A stretch of DNA of 10,174 nucleotides. It comes from an uncultured Bacillota bacterium (GTDB lineage Bacteria; Bacillota; Clostridia; Christensenellales; UBA1242). The stretch lies in contig URAC01000030.1 of assembly GCA_900545735.1 (NCBI GenBank), positions 1 through 10,174 of the forward strand. The letters run 5' to 3'. The translations under genes and the position numbers were made by a program. This document shows positions 6,630 to 10,174 of the stretch, piece after piece; within the stretch, counting starts at the first letter, position 1, and the number at the start of each line of letters is the position of its first letter. Below the pieces are notes generated by a model, which saw only the letters and a list, made by a program, of their open reading frames with translations, did no database searches and was not told the origin of the DNA.

Positions 6630-6630
6630 A
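6610..6630. repeat. Tandem direct repeat TGATGTCAAA, 11-bp period (candidate operator)
   Basis: TGATGTCAAA occurs at 6610-6619 and 6621-6630, one DNA turn apart. Two half-sites on the same face suit cooperative binding of ribbon-helix-helix dimers, and the repeats cover the -35 and spacer of the regulator's own promoter. They also lie in the leader of the divergent yqfC gene, so one protein could act on both. Binding is inferred, not shown. Confidence 0.5.
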
Positions 6631-6643
6631 AAGTACATACCCT
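6614..6643 (+). promoter_or_regulatory. Candidate sigma-E promoter for yqfC-yqfD
   Basis: GTCAAATT (6614-6621), a 14-nt spacer and CATACCCT (6636-6643) resemble the mother-cell sigma-E pattern (-35 like TCATATT, -10 like CATACAnT). It would give a leader of about 50 nt before the GTG at 6700. B. subtilis yqfCD is known to be sigma-E controlled, which supports looking for such a site. No strong sigma-A promoter is seen for this operon, although TTGTAT-N15-TACTAT (6662-6688) is a weak alternative. Confidence 0.4.
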
Positions 6644-6699
6644 TTTAATGTTTATTCTATTTTGTATACGACTTGCATATTTTACTATAGGAGAATTTT

Positions 6700-6957
6700 G
6701 TGTTCAATTTTTTTTCTGAAATCAAAAAAGAGTTGAAATTGCCAAGCTTGGATAGCAATTATCAAATGGTCAATATAAATGGAAATATTTTGTATGTTGA
6801 AGGTCATAAAGGCTTATTAAATTTAAGTGACGAATTGATTATGTTTAGAACAAAAAATAAAATAATAAGCGTGTCTGGGAAAGATTTGAAATTAAAAATT
6901 TTATCGTCAACAACGTTGAGCATAATGGGAGAAATTGAAAGTGTTGAAGTTAATTAA
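6700..6957 (+). CDS. yqfC: Sporulation protein YqfC
   Basis: An 85-aa protein matching the YqfC family in size and pattern. It has an FFSEIKKELKLP N-terminus, NGNILYVEGHKGLLNLSDELIMFRTKNKIISVSGKDLKLKIL in the middle and an I-M-G-E-I-E-S-V-E-V end. The pattern suggests a small beta-rich fold without membrane segments. YqfC is conserved in endospore formers and is expressed under sigma-E in B. subtilis; its molecular role is not established. The GTG start follows AGGAGA (6689-6694) with 5-nt spacing. It overlaps yqfD by 17 bases, as expected for a coupled pair. Identification rests on the family-like sequence plus the adjoining yqfD. Confidence 0.88.
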   Translation: MFNFFSEIKKELKLPSLDSNYQMVNINGNILYVEGHKGLLNLSDELIMFRTKNKIISVSGKDLKLKILSSTTLSIMGEIESVEVN

Positions 6958-8131
6958 ACACAAAAATAAAGAAAAAAATCAAAAAAAAACGCAAAAAAGT
7001 AGAAATTCTTGCGTTGAATTAACTATTTCAGGTTACAACATTGAAAGAACTCTTAATTTTTTATGTTCCAAAAATGTTGAATTTTTTGAGGTTGAAAAAT
7101 ATAACATAAAACAGGCAAGGATACAAATTAGGCGAAAAGATAAAAAGCTTGTTAAAAAATGTTTAGAGGAAAGAAAGATTGAAATAACAAATGAAAAAAA
7201 TGTTGGCTTTTTTAAATTGACAAATTTTTTTAAGTTAAGATATGGCATTTTGATTGGATTGTTTTTGGCATTTGCTCTCGTAATAGTGTTAAGCAATTTT
7301 ATGCTAAAAATTGAAGTTCTGGGAGCTGAAAGCGTTGATTGCAACGAAATTATATCTTTTTTAAATCAAAACGGAGTTGCTCCTTTTAAACATCTCAACT
7401 CAATTTCAACTGAGCAGGTTGAAAAACTTGTTTTAGATAATTTTGATAGAGTAAGTTCTGTTAGCGCAATCAAAAAGGGTTGCTCAATAGTAATCAACAT
7501 TAAAGAAAAAGTGATTAATGAAGATTTTGAAGACCTAGCGAATTTATCTCCGCTTTTAGCAACTCAAAATGGAATGATTACAGAAATTAATCTAATTCAA
7601 GGCACTTTGCTTGTAAAGGTTGGAGATATTGTTAGAGTTGGAGATGCGCTTGTTGCACCTTATACTCTAGATTCTAACGGAAAACAAATTCCAATAGTTC
7701 CAAAGGCAGAGATAACAGCAGATGTTTGGCTTACTGGAAGTTGCGAGCACGAAGAGAACGCCATAAAAAAGGAAAGGACAGGAGAGAGCGTTTCATTTAG
7801 GCAAACGACATTGTTCGGGCTTCCAATATTTTCCAATAAAGGGGAAGTGCCTTTTGAAAATTATGATGTTGAAATAAAAACGAGTTATCTTACAAATTAT
7901 ATAATTCCTATAAAATATGAAGAAATATTTTATTTTGAAACAAAATGTGTTATAATAGAAAAGAAGTTTGAAGAAGTTAAGGACAGTTTGATTTTACAAG
8001 CGAAGAAAAATGCTTTAATGCAGGTTTCAGATGCCACGAATATAAAAAATGAAGATTGTTCTTATTCTCAAAATGGAAATAAATGGGTTGTAACATACAC
8101 CGTAACAATCAGCAAGAACATTGCAGTTTAA
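6941..8131 (+). CDS. yqfD: Sporulation protein YqfD
   Basis: A 396-aa membrane protein matching YqfD (B. subtilis protein about 398 aa). A basic N-terminus (KHKNKEKNQKKTQKSR) leads into a roughly 95-residue cytosolic domain with repeated I-S-G-Y/E-R-T-L-N and R-I-Q-I-R-R elements. One transmembrane helix follows (GILIGLFLAFALVIVLSNF, about 102-120), then a long domain on the far side. This starts with a POTRA-like segment (IEVLGAESVDCNEIISFL to VINIKEKV) and continues with a barrel-sandwich-like stretch (LLVKVGDIVRVGDALVAPY). I chose GTG at 6941, nine bases after GGGAG (6927-6931), over TTG at 6935. YqfD is associated with sigma-E-dependent sporulation; its mechanism is unknown. It precedes ybeY by 11 bases. 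Confidence 0.92.
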   Translation: MLKLIKHKNKEKNQKKTQKSRNSCVELTISGYNIERTLNFLCSKNVEFFEVEKYNIKQARIQIRRKDKKLVKKCLEERKIEITNEKNVGFFKLTNFFKLRYGILIGLFLAFALVIVLSNFMLKIEVLGAESVDCNEIISFLNQNGVAPFKHLNSISTEQVEKLVLDNFDRVSSVSAIKKGCSIVINIKEKVINEDFEDLANLSPLLATQNGMITEINLIQGTLLVKVGDIVRVGDALVAPYTLDSNGKQIPIVPKAEITADVWLTGSCEHEENAIKKERTGESVSFRQTTLFGLPIFSNKGEVPFENYDVEIKTSYLTNYIIPIKYEEIFYFETKCVIIEKKFEEVKDSLILQAKKNALMQVSDATNIKNEDCSYSQNGNKWVVTYTVTISKNIAV

Positions 8132-8142
8132 AATGGAGAAAT

Positions 8143-8622
8143 ATGATTAAAATTTACTTTAATAACATAAAGTGTTTGTGTTTAAGACAAAAAATTAAAA
8201 AATTATTTCAAGATGCTTTAATTGAAAAACAAAACGAAATATCTTCTTTGAAAGATAAAAACATAGAAGTTAGCCTTCGATTTGCAGATGAAGAAGAGAT
8301 TAGAGAAATAAATAAAGAATATCGCGGAATAGATAAAAAAACAGATGTTTTATCTTTCCCACTCATAGATTTTAGAAATAGCCAAGATGTGGAAAATGAA
8401 CTTCTTGAAAAAGATGTTATGCTTGGCGATATTATAATTTGTAAACAAGTTGCTGTTGAACAAGCGAAAGAATATCACCATAGTTTTAAAAGGGAATTGT
8501 GCTTCCTTGCTTTGCACGGTTTTTTACATTTGCTTGGATATGACCATATCGAAAGCGAAGATGAAAAAATTATGCAATCAGTTGCAAAAGAAATTTTAGA
8601 AAAGAATAAAATTAACAGATAG
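8143..8622 (+). CDS. ybeY: Endoribonuclease YbeY, rRNA maturation factor
   Basis: Zinc-dependent single-strand endoribonuclease family involved in 16S rRNA 3' processing and ribosome quality control. The 159-aa length is typical. The diagnostic H-x3-H-x5-H zinc motif is HGFLHLLGYDH (His125, His129, His135). Other family elements are the KKTDVLSFPL strand (65-74), LGDIIICK (94-101), and the conserved Arg in KRELCFLALHG. The frame remains open upstream to 8083, but ATG at 8143 is preceded by GGAGA (8135-8139) and gives the family N-terminus. The stop TAG overlaps the era ribosome binding site. Placement just before era matches the usual Firmicutes yqfG-era order, joining two ribosome assembly factors. 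Confidence 0.96.
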   Translation: MIKIYFNNIKCLCLRQKIKKLFQDALIEKQNEISSLKDKNIEVSLRFADEEEIREINKEYRGIDKKTDVLSFPLIDFRNSQDVENELLEKDVMLGDIIICKQVAVEQAKEYHHSFKRELCFLALHGFLHLLGYDHIESEDEKIMQSVAKEILEKNKINR

Positions 8623-8629
8623 GAAAAAT

Positions 8630-9526
8630 ATGAAAAAGTCAGGTTATGTTTCAATTATTGGAAAAACAAATGCTGGGAAAAGCACTCTTTTAAACAAACT
8701 TATTGGGCAAAAAGTAAGTATTGTTTCGCCTAAAAAACAAACAACGAGAGAAAACATTTTGGGCATTTTAACAAAAGATAATTATCAAATTATTTTTGTT
8801 GATACTCCAGGAATTCATAAGAGCAAAAACGCTTTAGACAAGGCAATGAACAAAGAAGTTAGAGCAGCAAGCGAAGGCGTTGATGCTATCATCTATATGA
8901 TTGATATCACAAAAAAAATTGACGATGAAGAAATAAATTACTTAAAGAAATTGATTGATAAAAATAGTGAAATTGATGAAAAAACGCAAAAAAAATCACT
9001 TTTAACGCCAATTTTTATTGTTTTATCAAAAATTGATGCAACAAGTATGGAAAAATCATACAGCGAAGTTCAAAAATTAAATCAGTTAGATTTGGTTGAG
9101 ATTTTACCAATTTCTACTTTTAAAAATAAAAATTTAGATTTGCTTCTAAATAAAATTATTGAAGTATTGCCAGAAGTTGAATATTTTAATTATGAAGAAG
9201 ATGAAATAACAGATAAGTCCGTTAAGTTTTTAGTTTCTGAAATCATTCGCGAAAAAACATTGTATTTGCTTGATGAAGAAATCCCTCACGGCATTGCTGT
9301 TGTCATCACAACATTCGATGAAGAAAATGGAGAAATTTGTGCGGATATTGTCTGCGAAAGAGAAAGCCATAAGAGAATAATTGTTGGACACAACGGAGAA
9401 ATGATTAAAAAAATTGGAATGAATGCTCGCAAGGAGATTGAATATTTTTTAGATAGAAAAATCAATTTAAAATTATTTGTCCGCGTGGAAAAAGATTGGA
9501 GAGCCAAAGGAAGGCTTGAAAATTAA
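8630..9526 (+). CDS. era: GTPase Era, 30S ribosomal subunit assembly
   Basis: Ras-like GTPase with a C-terminal KH domain that binds near the 3' end of 16S rRNA during small-subunit assembly. The 298-aa length is normal. Visible motifs are G1 GKTNAGKS (11-18), G2 QTTREN (37-42), G3 DTPGIH (58-63), G4 SKID (133-136) and G5 PIST (160-163). The KH motif is GHNGEMIKKIGMNARKEIE (253-271), and RVEKDWR (285-291) closes the protein. G4 has Ser where NKxD normally has Asn, and G5 has Thr where Ala is usual. There is also a charged insertion of about 14 residues before G4 (KNSEIDEKTQKKS). The ATG follows AGGAAA (8621-8626). The customary downstream recO is absent. Confidence 0.96.
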   Translation: MKKSGYVSIIGKTNAGKSTLLNKLIGQKVSIVSPKKQTTRENILGILTKDNYQIIFVDTPGIHKSKNALDKAMNKEVRAASEGVDAIIYMIDITKKIDDEEINYLKKLIDKNSEIDEKTQKKSLLTPIFIVLSKIDATSMEKSYSEVQKLNQLDLVEILPISTFKNKNLDLLLNKIIEVLPEVEYFNYEEDEITDKSVKFLVSEIIREKTLYLLDEEIPHGIAVVITTFDEENGEICADIVCERESHKRIIVGHNGEMIKKIGMNARKEIEYFLDRKINLKLFVRVEKDWRAKGRLEN

Positions 9527-9529
9527 TTA

Positions 9530-9558
9530 TTGACAACTAACAAATTATGTAGTAACAT
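9530..9558 (+). promoter_or_regulatory. Sigma-A-like promoter after era
   Basis: A perfect TTGACA (9530-9535), 17-nt spacer and TAACAT (9553-9558) begin four bases after the era stop. The start site would be near 9565, leaving a very short leader before the ATG at 9579. The unknown genes downstream are thus likely transcribed separately from era. Confidence 0.65.
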
Positions 9559-9562
9559 AATT
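9543..9562. promoter_or_regulatory. 20-base dyad over the -10 box (candidate operator)
   Basis: AATTATGT (9543-9550) and ACATAATT (9555-9562) are perfect inverted arms around AGTA. The -10 hexamer lies inside the dyad, so a dimeric repressor bound here would block RNA polymerase. As a hairpin it lacks GC pairs and a T-run, so it is not a good terminator. Confidence 0.5.
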
Positions 9563-9578
9563 AGTGTTGGAGGGAATT

Positions 9579-9965
9579 ATGCCAAGGAATAATGAGATGA
9601 AAGAATTTGAAAACATTAAATCAATTCAAGAAATGATTGAAGTTTTGCAAATAACAAACGAAAATTTGCTTTCAGGAAAATTAAATTATTATAGCTACAA
9701 CTTAAATAAAGTTTTGGTTAATTGTGAGAAATTTTTCATTTTAAATGCAATGAGAGAAAAGCCAATTAACAAATTTGATGAATTTAAGTCAAATTTTGAT
9801 AATTTGGTAGACACTTTGCAAGGATTTGGAAACGACACAAAGCAAAAGATTTTTAGAAAAGAAAAAGTTATGCCAGATGTAGATAGAAAACAAGAAATAA
9901 ATAAACTTGTATATAATTGCTACAAACAATTCGAAAATAAAAAAGAAACAGATTTAGAATTTTAG
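9579..9965 (+). CDS. Hypothetical protein, 128 aa, unrecognised
   Basis: I do not recognise this protein. It is soluble, charged and apparently all-helical: FENIKSIQEMIEVLQI (about 8-23), SYNLNKVLVNCEKFFILNAM (39-58), KFDEFKSNFDNLVDTLQGFG (65-84) and a C-terminal REQ/K-rich helix, with no signal peptide or membrane segment. ATG 9579 is chosen because GGAGGG (9569-9574) lies directly before it; the in-frame GTG at 9564 overlaps that site. Its own promoter with dyad precedes it. Its stop overlaps the ribosome binding site of the next gene, so the two are probably co-expressed and functionally linked. Confidence 0.8.
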   Translation: MPRNNEMKEFENIKSIQEMIEVLQITNENLLSGKLNYYSYNLNKVLVNCEKFFILNAMREKPINKFDEFKSNFDNLVDTLQGFGNDTKQKIFRKEKVMPDVDRKQEINKLVYNCYKQFENKKETDLEF

Positions 9966-9974
9966 GAGAGCAAT

Positions 9975-10128
9975 ATGGCAGAATATAACAGCATTTTCAA
10001 TTTTGCAAACAATTTTAATAACAATGCGACAGAAGATAAATTTCAATATGATATAGAAAAAATTAGAGAAAATGTAAGAGATGGCTCACTTTCAATTTTT
10101 TCAAAAGTAATTGACGCATCTATTGAAG
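9975..10128 (+). CDS. Hypothetical protein, 5' part only (contig end)
   Basis: An open frame from ATG 9975, with AGGAGAG (9964-9970) at good spacing, encodes about 51 genuine residues: MAEYNSIFNFANNFNNN, a charged helix DKFQYDIEKIRENVRDG, and SLSIFSKVIDASIE. The asparagine-rich N-terminus may be disordered. No family is recognised. The frame stays open through the adapter sequence to the window end, but codons after 10128 are not genomic. It follows the 128-aa gene by nine bases. Confidence 0.72.
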
Positions 10129-10174
10129 CTGTCTCTTATACACATCTCCGAGCCCACGAGACTAGGCATGATCT
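10129..10174. other. Illumina Nextera adapter contamination
   Basis: CTGTCTCTTATACACATCT (10129-10147) is the Nextera mosaic-end complement. It is followed by CCGAGCCCACGAGAC (10148-10162, read-2 adapter), TAGGCATG (10163-10170, matching an i7 index) and ATCT (10171-10174), the start of the flow-cell P7 part. The order and spacing are exactly those of adapter read-through, so this is a sequencing artefact and the true contig ends at about 10128. Confidence 0.98.

Noticed and set aside
5650..6700. Insertion sequence or CRISPR array in the accessory patch
   Set aside because: No transposase motif, terminal inverted repeats, or regularly spaced repeats were seen.
7033..7344. 103-codon minus-strand frame inside yqfD
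   Set aside because: Antisense shadow of a family-supported gene.
8083..8142. Upstream-extended start of ybeY
   Set aside because: It would overlap yqfD by 49 bases; the ATG at 8143 has its own ribosome binding site and gives the normal N-terminus.
10129..10174. Extension of the last gene to the window end
   Set aside because: These codons are translated adapter sequence.

Overview
The window looks like a contig end from an uncultured, AT-rich, probably endospore-forming Firmicute (class Clostridia is my best guess). The evidence is a low-GC genome, standard code with TGA stops, strong AGGAGG-type ribosome binding sites, a MurE with the meso-diaminopimelate motif DNPR, and the sporulation gene pair yqfC-yqfD. 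A more precise taxon cannot be given from this sequence alone. The last 46 bases (10129-10174) are not genomic: they match the Illumina Nextera read-2 transposase adapter plus an 8-base index.

Region 1 (23-5090, plus strand) is a compact peptidoglycan/division operon, murE-mraY-murD-ftsW, with 1-4 base overlaps between successive genes. MurD and MurE are the cytoplasmic ligases that add D-Glu and diaminopimelate to UDP-MurNAc-peptide. MraY moves the finished precursor onto undecaprenyl phosphate at the membrane. FtsW polymerises lipid II at the septum. The operon ends directly after ftsW in a bidirectional terminator, without the murG often found next.

Region 2 (5089-6600) is an accessory patch between two housekeeping operons. 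It holds an unrecognised 186-aa gene on the minus strand with a near-consensus promoter; a headless C-terminal remnant of phosphatidylserine decarboxylase; the 5' start of a Nudix hydrolase gene broken after about 34 codons and joined, out of frame, to the 3' end of an ftsW-like gene; a perfect 17-bp-stem bidirectional terminator; and a 54-aa Arc-type ribbon-helix-helix regulator on the minus strand. The regulator's promoter carries a tandem repeat.

Region 3 (6700-9526, plus strand) is yqfC-yqfD-ybeY-era, a shortened version of the B. subtilis yqfC-yqfD-phoH-yqfF-ybeY-dgkA-cdd-era order. It joins a sporulation-associated membrane protein pair to rRNA maturation (YbeY) and 30S assembly (Era).

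Region 4 (9530-10128) starts with its own sigma-A-like promoter, whose -10 box lies in a 20-base dyad. It contains two unrecognised genes, the second cut by the contig end.

I found no convincing new defence or mobile system. The most interesting material is the rearranged patch in Region 2 and the dyad-controlled unknown genes at the end.
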